Positions 1 through 7,180 of a DNA stretch of 64,000 bases are shown here, piece after piece. The notes below the pieces were generated by a model. The model did no database searches. It had not been told where the DNA came from and was given only the letters and a program-made list of their open reading frames with translations. The stretch's first letter is position 1; every line of letters begins with the position of its first letter. The position numbers and the translations under genes were made by a program. Source of the DNA: Porphyromonas sp. COT-290 OH3588 (lineage in GTDB: Bacteria > Bacteroidota > Bacteroidia > Bacteroidales > Porphyromonadaceae); NCBI RefSeq assembly GCF_000769075.1, contig NZ_JRFC01000003.1:62001-126000 (forward strand), given 5' to 3'.

Positions 1-2
1 TG

Positions 3-749
3 CACGACTTCGAGCTCGTTGGCTCCGTCACTCAGATGACTAGCGAGATCGAGGGCGTCATGTTCAGCAGGGTTGAACGCATCTTCCAACCTCCCTACTT
101 AGTAGAAGCAATCACACACAGCGAGCATGGTTCAGACGCTAAGCGCTACACATACATCACACACCCCAAGCTGGGGCGTCCTGTGATCTCTGCAGTCTAT
201 GTAGAGCACAAGCCCTCTAGGCCATATACAGTCAATTACTTCTACGACAAGGCGGGCAATATGGTACTTGAGCGACGCATTCAGGGGGAGAAGGTAGAGC
301 AAGAAGTGCGCTATATGTACGACTACGCCAAGCGAGAGGTAAGCATACGTATCGTACGAGATGGCGTCGAGAGCCCCAAGGATCAGCCCTACTGCGCCCA
401 AGACAAGAAGGGACGCATTGCTTGGATATACACATATCTTGACGGACAACCTTCGCAGAGAAACGACTACCAATACGACGATCTAGGAAATATTGTACAG
501 ACCGAGCAGACCACCTACGCCAACAAGAGTAGCGTCAAGAAGGTTACGAAGTTTAAGTACAATAGAGAGGGCCTCGTGACGAGCTCAGAAACCTTGCTAA
601 ACGGCTCGGTCGAGAGCAAACAAATGATGGAGTACGAGCTAGACCGAGAGAGTAACTGGACACGCAAAACGGTCAAGAGCTATGACGGCAAGGGCGAACT
701 CACTGGCACGCTCGTCACCAAGCGTACGATTACCTACAAGAAGAAATAG
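3..749 (+). CDS. YD-repeat-like hypothetical protein, 5' end outside window
   Basis: The reading frame is open from base 3, in frame with the first ATG at 36, so the gene probably starts upstream and only its C-terminal part (about 248 codons) is visible. The protein contains four or five similar strand-like segments of about 30-40 residues, each with a Tyr-Asp/Asn-x-x-Gly type core (YFYDKAGNMV, YQYDDLGNIV, FKYNREGLVT), which resembles degenerate YD/RHS-type beta repeats. Such repeats usually occur in secreted or surface proteins, but no signal peptide can be checked because the start is missing. No enzymatic motif is recognised. It ends just before a strong hairpin and converges with deoC. 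The function is unknown; the repeat assignment is by eye. Confidence 0.7.
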   Translation, partial: HDFELVGSVTQMTSEIEGVMFSRVERIFQPPYLVEAITHSEHGSDAKRYTYITHPKLGRPVISAVYVEHKPSRPYTVNYFYDKAGNMVLERRIQGEKVEQEVRYMYDYAKREVSIRIVRDGVESPKDQPYCAQDKKGRIAWIYTYLDGQPSQRNDYQYDDLGNIVQTEQTTYANKSSVKKVTKFKYNREGLVTSSETLLNGSVESKQMMEYELDRESNWTRKTVKSYDGKGELTGTLVTKRTITYKKK

Positions 750-771
750 GCTGCCGACAGCCTAGAAACAG

Positions 772-820
772 TTAGCCCCGCTGGAGCGATCTCCTAAGAG
801 ATGTTCTCCAGCGGGGCTAA
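772..820. terminator. Bidirectional hairpin terminator
   Basis: A perfect 15-bp stem (772-786 with 806-820) encloses a 19-nt loop that itself can form a small ATCTC/GAGAT helix. It lies between the converging ends of the YD-like gene and deoC and can serve both. Confidence 0.8.
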
Positions 821-844
821 TTTGTAGGACGAGGTCCACTCGCC

Positions 845-1717
845 TTATAGAATTTCCTTGTGCAGATTCGCCACTAGGCTACTTGCTCCGATGCGTAGCA
901 GCTCTGGCGTGAGCCATTCCTCGCCGAGGATATGCTTGACGAGCGTGTAGTACTTCACCGCATCTTCGGCAGTCTTGATGCCACCGCTGAACTTGATGCC
1001 TCGCTTGTGGCCATACTTCGTGTGGTACTCCTTGAGCACCGTACACATGATGTAGGCAGCCTCTAGGCTAGCACCGGGATATTCCTTACCAGTAGAGGTC
1101 TTGAGGAAGTCTGCCCCTGCATAGAGCGAGAGGATAGAGGCACGACGAATGGCCTCTGGCTCGGCGAGTGCACCCGTTTCAAGGATTACTTTGAGGTGCG
1201 CATCTCTACAAGCCGCTTTCTGCTCTTCGATTTCGCTGCTTGCCTCTTCGTAGTCGCCCTCTAGGAACTTGCCGAGGTTGAGCACGATGTCTATTTCATC
1301 TGCTCCAGCAGCCACGGCGAGAGCGGTCTCGGCAATTTTAACCTCGATGAAGCTCTGCGAGGCTGGGAATGCACCACTAACACAAGCTACACGTACGTTT
1401 GGTGCAGTAAGGGTTTCACGCACTGTGCTCACGAAGTTGGGGTACACGCAGATGGCTGCTACGTTGGGGATACTGTCGTCTAGCCCATCATAGTCATTGA
1501 CCTGCTCTGTGAATTTGGCAACCTTGGTCTCCGTATCTGCGCCCATCAGGGTCGTGAGGTCGATCGTGCCGTGAAGAAATTTCTTAACCTCTACCGTATT
1601 ATTGGCTTCAAACTCGGCATCGAGGATCTTGGCTATGGCACTCTGTAGCGCCTCGCCCATGAGGGCTGGGGCAAACGAGGCGAAAGCCTCTTCGTACTTA
1701 CTTATTGTCTGTTCCAT
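845..1717 (-). CDS. deoC: Deoxyribose-phosphate aldolase
   Basis: This 290-aa protein is the class I aldolase that splits 2-deoxy-D-ribose 5-phosphate into glyceraldehyde 3-phosphate and acetaldehyde, in the cytosol, during deoxynucleoside breakdown. Visible hallmarks are the Schiff-base lysine in FLKTSTGK (about K206), the second active-site lysine in GIKFSGG (about K242), the acidic GADEIDIVLN segment (about 138-147) and CVYP near residue 90. It is longer than the E. coli enzyme (about 259 aa), mainly through an N-terminal extension. The ATG at 1717 lies inside the last codons of the upstream MazG-like gene (20-bp overlap), so the two are probably translationally coupled and co-transcribed. 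The terminator at 772-820 follows. Confidence 0.95.
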   Translation of the reverse strand: MEQTISKYEEAFASFAPALMGEALQSAIAKILDAEFEANNTVEVKKFLHGTIDLTTLMGADTETKVAKFTEQVNDYDGLDDSIPNVAAICVYPNFVSTVRETLTAPNVRVACVSGAFPASQSFIEVKIAETALAVAAGADEIDIVLNLGKFLEGDYEEASSEIEEQKAACRDAHLKVILETGALAEPEAIRRASILSLYAGADFLKTSTGKEYPGASLEAAYIMCTVLKEYHTKYGHKRGIKFSGGIKTAEDAVKYYTLVKHILGEEWLTPELLRIGASSLVANLHKEIL

Positions 1718-2066
1718 TTAGTTTAGGATTATTGATATGTCTAGTCTTGTCTCGGCTCGTTTTCTTCTCCAGATTGCGTGCGAAAGCCTCAGTTAGGTCT
1801 ACACCCGTCTGGTTGGCCAGACAGAGCAACACCCACAGCACATCGGCCATCTCGTCGCCTAGATCATGGCTCTCGCCTGCCTTGAAGCTCTGATCGCCGT
1901 ATTTGCGTGCCATCACTCGAGCCAGCTCGCCGACCTCTTCGGTAAGTATCGCCATATTAGTTAGCTCGCCGAAGTAGCGTACGCCGTAGGTCTTGATCCA
2001 GCCATCTACTTGCATTTGAGCCTCTCTGAGGCTGAGCTCTGCCTTGTGTCTGTGTTCCGTCGTCAT
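1698..2066 (-). CDS. MazG-like nucleotide pyrophosphohydrolase
   Basis: A 122-aa all-alpha NTP pyrophosphohydrolase of the MazG/YpjD type. The Mg-binding pattern is visible: EEVGE at about 43-47 and ELGDE-like DEMAD at about 71-75 (E72, D75). Members hydrolyse nucleoside triphosphates to monophosphates and are thought to clean non-canonical or excess dNTPs. The open frame extends 48 codons further upstream, but that part contains the promoter -7 box TACCTTTG and has no family similarity, so the ATG at 2066 is preferred. The 3' end overlaps deoC by 20 bp, linking it with deoxynucleotide salvage. The substrate is not predictable from the sequence. Confidence 0.85.
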   Translation of the reverse strand: MTTEHRHKAELSLREAQMQVDGWIKTYGVRYFGELTNMAILTEEVGELARVMARKYGDQSFKAGESHDLGDEMADVLWVLLCLANQTGVDLTEAFARNLEKKTSRDKTRHINNPKLNGTDNK

Positions 2067-2093
2067 GAAGAGAAATACCGCTAAAATGTTTGC

Positions 2094-2101
2094 CAAAGGT
2101 A
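2094..2101 (-). promoter_or_regulatory. Promoter -7 box for mazG-like/deoC
   Basis: TACCTTTG on the minus strand matches the Bacteroidota TAnnTTTG consensus, about 28 bp before the chosen start at 2066. No good -33 TTG is seen at the usual spacing. Confidence 0.55.
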
Positions 2102-2173
2102 GTAAAGAATAACGGGAGTGCAGGAGAATATGCTCACTGAAGCCTGCCTCTTGACCACCTAGCGAATAAATTA

Positions 2174-2212
2174 CCGTGCCACAGAGCCCACTCAAGTGGA
2201 TCCGTGGCACGG
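2174..2212 (-). terminator. Hairpin terminator after tnaA
   Basis: A 9-bp GC-rich stem (2174-2182 with 2204-2212) with an inner CCAC/GTGG helix sits about 35 bp past the tnaA stop. On the minus strand it is followed by a T/A-rich stretch. Confidence 0.6.
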
Positions 2213-2245
2213 CTTCTCTATTTAGTCCAATGTGGCTGTGCGAAA

Positions 2246-3625
2246 TTACTTTACACGCTCCAGCTCTACGGTGAAGTGACGCATCACTGGTAGCTCGTGT
2301 ATGATATGGAAGCCCTTGGTGATGTGATCGGCTCGCTCCTTGACATTGGCGAAGGCCGCAGCTACGACGTCCATATGGTTGTTCGTATAGGTGCGGCGAG
2401 GGATCGCAAGGCGAAGTAGCTCGAGTCTTGGATAGCGATTCTCTCGTGTATCGGGATCTCGATCAGCCAGAATGGAACCAATCTCCACACCACGGATACC
2501 AGCCTCCAGATATAGCTCAACGCCTAGGGTCTGAGCGATGAACTGCTCCTTGGGCACATGGGTAAGCACCTGCTTGGCGTCTACAAAGATGGCATGGCCA
2601 CCTGCTGGACGCTGGTAGGGAATGCCATACTCGTCGAGCTTAGCTCCAAGATAAGCAACCTGACGAATACGTGCATCGAGCGTATCGAACTCGGTACCCT
2701 CGTCCAGACCTTGTGCCAGAGCATTCATATCTCGTCCGCTCATACCACCGTATGTGATGTAGCCCTCGTTCATGATGCAGAACATCTGACAGCGACGCCA
2801 CAGCTCCTCGCTCTTGAAAGCAACGAAGCCCCCCATATTGACGATAGCGTCCTTCTTGCTCGACATCGTCATGACGTCGGCATACGAAAACATCTCTCGC
2901 ACGATCTCCTTAATGCTCTTGTCGGCGTAGCCTGCCTCCCTAGTCTTGATGAAATAGGCATTCTCGGCGAAGCGTGCCGAGTCGAGTAGCAACATAATGC
3001 CATATTTGCGGCACAGCTCCGAGGTCTCACGGATATTTTTCATAGATACGGGCTGCCCCCCTGCGGTATTGTTGGTCACAGTGAGCACCACGCATGGGAT
3101 CTGCTCCTTGGGTGTTTCCTTGAGGATCTTCTCGAGCTTATTCAGATCCATCTCGCCCTTGAATGGTAGCTCGATCTGTGTGTCGGCTGCAGCATCAATC
3201 GTGCAGTCTGGTGCGTATGCTTGTCGGAACTCTATATGTCCTTTGGTCGTGTCGAAGTGAGAGTTGCCGGGGAGGATATCGCCCTTCTTGACAATAGTAG
3301 AGAAGAGCACATTCTCGGCGGCACGCCCCTGATGTGTGGGCAGGAAGTAGTCGAAGCCTAGGATATCCTTGATAGCACTCTTCATGTTGAAGTAACTCGA
3401 TGCTCCTGCGTAGCTCTCGTCCCCTAGCATCATCGCCGACCATTGTCTGTCGCTCATGGCTCCAGTACCCGAGTCGGTCAGCAGGTCAATGAATACTTGG
3501 TCGCTTCTGAGCTTGAAAAGGTTGTACTTGGCATCACGAATCCACTGCTCGCGATCTTCTCGTGTTGATACCCGTATAGGCTCTACCATCTTGATCCTGT
3601 ACGGCTCGGCATAAGGTAACTTCAT
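2246..3625 (-). CDS. tnaA: Tryptophanase (L-tryptophan indole-lyase)
   Basis: A 459-aa PLP enzyme that converts L-tryptophan to indole, pyruvate and ammonia in the cytosol. Visible family segments are IDLLTDSGTGAMSD (about 46-59), PTHQGRAAE (about 96-104), AGGQPVS (about 188-194), DSARFAENAYFI (about 215-226) and MSSKKDAIVNMGG, where the second lysine (about K258) should bind PLP. The close relative tyrosine phenol-lyase reads DATRCVENAYFI at the fourth segment, so tryptophanase is the better call. Length matches the family. It is a single-gene unit with a hairpin downstream and a large gene-free region carrying a dispersed element upstream. Indole production is typical of many Porphyromonas. 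Confidence 0.93.
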   Translation of the reverse strand: MKLPYAEPYRIKMVEPIRVSTREDREQWIRDAKYNLFKLRSDQVFIDLLTDSGTGAMSDRQWSAMMLGDESYAGASSYFNMKSAIKDILGFDYFLPTHQGRAAENVLFSTIVKKGDILPGNSHFDTTKGHIEFRQAYAPDCTIDAAADTQIELPFKGEMDLNKLEKILKETPKEQIPCVVLTVTNNTAGGQPVSMKNIRETSELCRKYGIMLLLDSARFAENAYFIKTREAGYADKSIKEIVREMFSYADVMTMSSKKDAIVNMGGFVAFKSEELWRRCQMFCIMNEGYITYGGMSGRDMNALAQGLDEGTEFDTLDARIRQVAYLGAKLDEYGIPYQRPAGGHAIFVDAKQVLTHVPKEQFIAQTLGVELYLEAGIRGVEIGSILADRDPDTRENRYPRLELLRLAIPRRTYTNNHMDVVAAAFANVKERADHITKGFHIIHELPVMRHFTVELERVK

Positions 3626-3678
3626 AACAATTCTCTTGGTTAATAATTAAGACATTTTTTAGTGAATTGAATTCTGGC

Positions 3679-3686
3679 TAAAGTTA
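3679..3686 (-). promoter_or_regulatory. Candidate -7 box for tnaA
   Basis: TAACTTTA on the minus strand is one base from TAnnTTTG and lies about 55 bp before the tnaA ATG. No clear -33 box. Confidence 0.4.
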
Positions 3687-3711
3687 CGAAAAAACAAACA
3701 CCAACCTCCTC

Positions 3712-4131
3712 GGGCGAGATTTATATTTTAGCTCAAATTTCAGAATGTTGATGAGAGAAACGCTTTAGACTAGGGAGAAAAACGGCAGACCGCGTATTTG
3801 GCCCCTAGGAGGCTCTAGATTGTGTCCGACTTCGTTTTGGCACTCCTCTCCAGTCCAATGGAAATAACCACCTAGAACGACATATTTGCAAACGCCTAAT
3901 ATACAAACAAATAAAATATGTTTATAGTTGATTTTATGCCTTCGTGTCGCCCTTTTGAGGATTTCTACCCATCAATCTTCTCGGATTAGTGGGCACATTG
4001 GCGAGAATTAGCCCACTAATCCGAAAAAGTCTTCCCTTTAATTTCCCTATATCGTCGCCTTGATCTCCCAAAACCTCCCTACCGTCCGCCTAAATTTCAG
4101 CGTAATTTGTTTACACACTTTAACCAAAAAC
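3712..4131 (+). repeat. Dispersed intergenic element, copy A
   Basis: One of four diverged copies of an element of about 400 bp found in gene-free gaps (others near 15.4-15.8, 27.6-28.0 and 50.9-51.3 kb). Shared landmarks in order are a left block GGGCGAGATTTATATTTT (as in copy C), a block around TATTTGGCCCCTAGGAGGC starting at 3795, a block starting CCATCAATCTTCTCGGATTA at 3969, and a right end TTAACCAAAAA near 4120. The two middle blocks are 174 bp apart. Only this copy carries a perfect 14-bp inverted repeat (3981-3994 with 4011-4024). No conserved coding frame through the whole element. Confidence 0.7.
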
Positions 4132-4178
4132 TCGAAAAGTAGATTTCTCGAATCTTCGGGTTTTCAATGCTGCGTGCA

Positions 4179-4241
4179 GCGTTGCTACAAGGCAGAACTA
4201 GCAAACCGAAAAGGCGATTGATAATAATCTTGTAGCAACGC
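4179..4241. repeat. 13-bp perfect inverted repeat
   Basis: GCGTTGCTACAAG at 4179-4191 is the exact reverse complement of 4229-4241, with a 37-nt spacer. It lies between element copy A and the promoter of the next gene. It could be a structured RNA or the relic of a small mobile element; the rest of 4132-4376 shows nothing recognisable. Confidence 0.5.
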
Positions 4242-4376
4242 CTCGGGCTGTGTCGCATGAGGGATTGTCCACCGGCCTCTACCCTCGAAACTGTTTAGTC
4301 ATGAGGGTGATTGTTTTTACAGATATAAATTCTAACAAACTCTTTTTTATTAGTAAGTTATTTGATGAAATATCTG

Positions 4377-4384
4377 TACCTTTG
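4377..4384 (+). promoter_or_regulatory. Promoter -7 box for the NagB/LmbE fusion
   Basis: TACCTTTG matches TAnnTTTG and lies 30 bp before the start codon at 4414. The upstream 40 bp are AT-rich without a clear TTG at the standard spacing. Confidence 0.6.
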
Positions 4385-4413
4385 TGGTAGCTCAACTAAA
4401 TAGATAAAATGCA

Positions 4414-6408
4414 ATGAGAACAAATCTTAGTTCGCTTATCAAACTTACAGAGATCCCCGAGCAGTATTATCGCCCGGCCAATGCTCTAGAAGAGGCCGTC
4501 CTAACACGTTACGAGAAGATCCCAACTTTCATCGGAGAAAACGATAAGGAAGCCGCTACCCTACTAGCGCGTGAGGTGGCAGAAGGTATTCGTGCCAAGG
4601 CTGCTGAGGGTAAACAATACATACTCGGACTATCGGGAGGCGAATCTCCTGTGATTGTTTATCAGAAGCTAATTGACCTGCACAAAAACGAAGGCCTTAG
4701 CTTCGACAACGTAGTAGCAGTGCTCGGCTATGAGTACTACCCACTTGGTGCTAATGCGGCTCAGGGCTGTTTGGCTAAGGTGCGTGAGGAGTTTCTCAAC
4801 CACGTAAACATCAAGGCCGAGCATATCCTAGCGCCCAATGTAGCTCTACCAGTAGAGCAGATTAGCGCCGAGTGTGCTGGCTTCGAAGCACGCATTGACG
4901 AGCTTGGCGGGTTGGATATGATCATTCTTGGCATCAGCACGACCTCAAGCATCGGCTTCAACGCCCCCGGCACCAACGCCAACACCTACACACGCCTCGT
5001 GGTGCTAGATCCAGTTGCTCGCAAAGAGGCTGCCAAGAGTATGTTCAACCACCTAGACGAGGTACCACAGAGTGCCATTAGCCTAGGGCTCGCCTCTATC
5101 CTCAAGGCTCGTCGCATCGCTCTAGTGGCTTGGGGCGATAGCAAAGCCAAGCAGATTGCCCAAGCTATCGAGCAGCCACAAAACGACCTTGTACCTGCCT
5201 CTATCCTACAGCAGCACCACAACGCTCGTGTGTACCTAGACCTTGGCTCGGCCTCCCTCCTGACACGCATCAACCACCCTTGGCTGGTAACGAGCTGCGT
5301 GTGGAACAAGAAGCTCATTCGCCGTGCTATCGTATGGCTCTGCGAGATCACAGGTCTACCTATCCTCAAGCTCACCAACAAGCACTACACCGACCACGGT
5401 CTAGGCGAGCTGGTAGCCAAGTATGGATCGGCGTACAACGTAAACATCAAAGTTTTCAACGACATTCAGCACACCATCACGGGCTGGCCCGGAGGTAAGC
5501 CCAATGCCGACGATACCAATCGCCCAGAGCGAGCCAACCCATACCCCAAGCGTGTGATCGTCTTCAGCCCACACCCCGACGATGATGTGATCTCCATGGG
5601 AGGAACATATCGTCGCCTCGTGGAGCAGGGACACGACGTACATGTAGCCTATCAGACCTCTGGCAACATTGCCGTGGGCGACGAGGAGGTAATCCGCTAT
5701 GTGAGCTTCCTGCGCAATGTGTGCAAGCACTACGGCCGCGAAGATGACCCCGTACTACAGAAGGCAGAGGAGATCCGTGACTTCTTGATGAACCACAAGA
5801 AGGAGGGTGAGCCTGAGCGTCTGGACGTACGCTTCATGAAGGGTAATATCCGCCGTGAGGAGGCTCGCACAGGTAGCCGCTTCGTAGGTCTAGATGACGA
5901 CCATATCCACTTCCTCGACCTACCATTCTACGAAACTGGTTTGGTTAAGAAGAATGACCTCAGCGAGGCAGACATCACGATCGTCAAGAACTTCATCGAG
6001 AGCATCAAGCCTCACGAGATCTTCGTTGCTGGCGACCTTGCCGACCCACACGGCACACACAAGGTGTGTCTAGATGCAATCCTAGGGGCTATCGACCTAT
6101 TCAAGCACGAGAAGTGGTACGCCGAGGACTGCCGTGTATGGATGTACCGTGGTGCTTGGGCAGAGTGGGAGATCGAGCACATCGAGATGGCTGTGCCAAT
6201 GAGCCCAGAGGAGCTACGCTTCAAGCGCAATAGTATCCTCAAGCATCAGAGCCAAATGGAGTCTGCGCCATTCCTTGGCGACGACGAGCGCCTATTCTGG
6301 CAGAGATCGGAAGACCGCAACCGTGGTCTGGCTCAGCTCTACGCAAGCCTCGGTCTGGCTTCGTACGAGGCTATTGAGGCCTTCGTACAGTATCATACGG
6401 TAGACTAG
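4414..6408 (+). CDS. NagB-like / LmbE-like deacetylase fusion protein
   Basis: A 664-aa two-domain protein. Residues about 30-280 resemble glucosamine-6-phosphate deaminase (NagB), and residues about 380-640 are a PIG-L/LmbE-type zinc deacetylase domain with SPHPDDD at about 385-391, RREEA at about 481-485 and DPHGTH at about 545-550. This architecture is known in Bacteroidetes as a NagB-like protein of about 660 aa. The usual NagB catalytic residues look lost: the DEY of the base-acting Asp region reads GYEYYPLG, and the DGHxxFNEPG loop reads TTSSIGFNAPG (about 176-186). The LmbE metal site looks intact, so de-N-acetylation of an amino sugar is the likelier activity (inference). It has its own promoter and is followed by a long hairpin. 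Confidence 0.88.
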   Translation: MRTNLSSLIKLTEIPEQYYRPANALEEAVLTRYEKIPTFIGENDKEAATLLAREVAEGIRAKAAEGKQYILGLSGGESPVIVYQKLIDLHKNEGLSFDNVVAVLGYEYYPLGANAAQGCLAKVREEFLNHVNIKAEHILAPNVALPVEQISAECAGFEARIDELGGLDMIILGISTTSSIGFNAPGTNANTYTRLVVLDPVARKEAAKSMFNHLDEVPQSAISLGLASILKARRIALVAWGDSKAKQIAQAIEQPQNDLVPASILQQHHNARVYLDLGSASLLTRINHPWLVTSCVWNKKLIRRAIVWLCEITGLPILKLTNKHYTDHGLGELVAKYGSAYNVNIKVFNDIQHTITGWPGGKPNADDTNRPERANPYPKRVIVFSPHPDDDVISMGGTYRRLVEQGHDVHVAYQTSGNIAVGDEEVIRYVSFLRNVCKHYGREDDPVLQKAEEIRDFLMNHKKEGEPERLDVRFMKGNIRREEARTGSRFVGLDDDHIHFLDLPFYETGLVKKNDLSEADITIVKNFIESIKPHEIFVAGDLADPHGTHKVCLDAILGAIDLFKHEKWYAEDCRVWMYRGAWAEWEIEHIEMAVPMSPEELRFKRNSILKHQSQMESAPFLGDDERLFWQRSEDRNRGLAQLYASLGLASYEAIEAFVQYHTVD

Positions 6409-6430
6409 CTATCTTGACCTACCATAAAGT

Positions 6431-6473
6431 CTAGGGGGCTGTGTCGAATATCACATTCGGCATAGCCCCCTAG
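6431..6473 (+). terminator. Hairpin terminator after the NagB/LmbE fusion
   Basis: A 10-bp stem CTAGGGGGCT (6431-6440 with 6464-6473) continues inward through G-U pairs to a loop of about 5 nt. It ends 20 bp before the next start codon, so it could also act as an attenuator for that gene, which shows no promoter of its own. Confidence 0.65.
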
Positions 6474-6492
6474 AGGTATTAAGTCTGGGACA

Positions 6493-7167
6493 ATGAAAGG
6501 ATTACTATATACACTTCTGCTAGGAGGGCTATTCATTGCCTCTCCTTTGCTGGCACAAACCAACTACGATAGCCTAATGCGTCGCTCCGGGCTAGTCGAT
6601 GTGCAGAGCCTAGAGCCAAGTATCGGGGTAGAGCTCAAGTACAGCACATCGGACAACTTCGTCGGGCGAGATATGTACGGCTCACTAGAGCGTGCTTATC
6701 TAGAACGAGGGTTTGCCGAACGAATTGCTCAAGCACAGCGCCTACTAACCAAACGACGCCAAGGCTATCACCTGCTGATCTACGATGCTGCACGACCGAT
6801 GAGCGTGCAAGCTGCCATGTATGCACTGGTGGAGGGAACGCCTCTAAGTATCTACGTTGCCCCAGCCAAGCGAGGCGGTCGGCACAACTATGGCGTAGCG
6901 GTAGATCTGACAATCGTAGATGATAAGGGGAAACCGCTCGATATGGGTTCGCCATTCGATTACTTCGGTACAGAGGCGCACGTTGGTAGCGAGGACTCCT
7001 TAGTCAAGGCTGGGCGTATGTCGGCAGTAGTTCGAGCTAATAGGCGGCTACTCTACTCCATTATGAGTGAGGTGGGCTTGCGACCCTATGACAAAGAGTG
7101 GTGGCACTACCAAGAGCGCATCTCAATGACCGAAGTAAGGCGACGCTATAAGCGGCTCGACTTCTAG
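6493..7167 (+). CDS. VanX/DdpX-like D-Ala-D-Ala dipeptidase
   Basis: A 224-aa M15D-family zinc dipeptidase with an N-terminal signal peptide (hydrophobic stretch, cleavage near ASPLLA-Q at about 21), so it should act in the periplasm. Zinc ligands and catalytic residues are visible: RHNYGVAVD (H131, D138) and EWWHY (E202, H205), with YDAARP (R101) corresponding to the VanX substrate-binding arginine. Such enzymes hydrolyse D-alanyl-D-alanine; outside resistance clusters they are used to recycle or trim cell-wall peptides. No vanH/vanA-like genes are nearby, so a role in vancomycin resistance is not supported. It converges with sov with only 13 bp between the stops. Confidence 0.88.
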   Translation: MKGLLYTLLLGGLFIASPLLAQTNYDSLMRRSGLVDVQSLEPSIGVELKYSTSDNFVGRDMYGSLERAYLERGFAERIAQAQRLLTKRRQGYHLLIYDAARPMSVQAAMYALVEGTPLSIYVAPAKRGGRHNYGVAVDLTIVDDKGKPLDMGSPFDYFGTEAHVGSEDSLVKAGRMSAVVRANRRLLYSIMSEVGLRPYDKEWWHYQERISMTEVRRRYKRLDF

Positions 7168-7180
7168 AGGTGGTAAGGAG

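Noticed and set aside
2246-3625. Tyrosine phenol-lyase as an alternative for tnaA
   Set aside because: The DSARFAENAYFI segment follows tryptophanase, not the DATRCVENAYFI of tyrosine phenol-lyase.
6493-7167. Vancomycin-resistance role for the dipeptidase
   Set aside because: No vanH, vanA or regulatory van genes are nearby, and an exported enzyme suits wall turnover.
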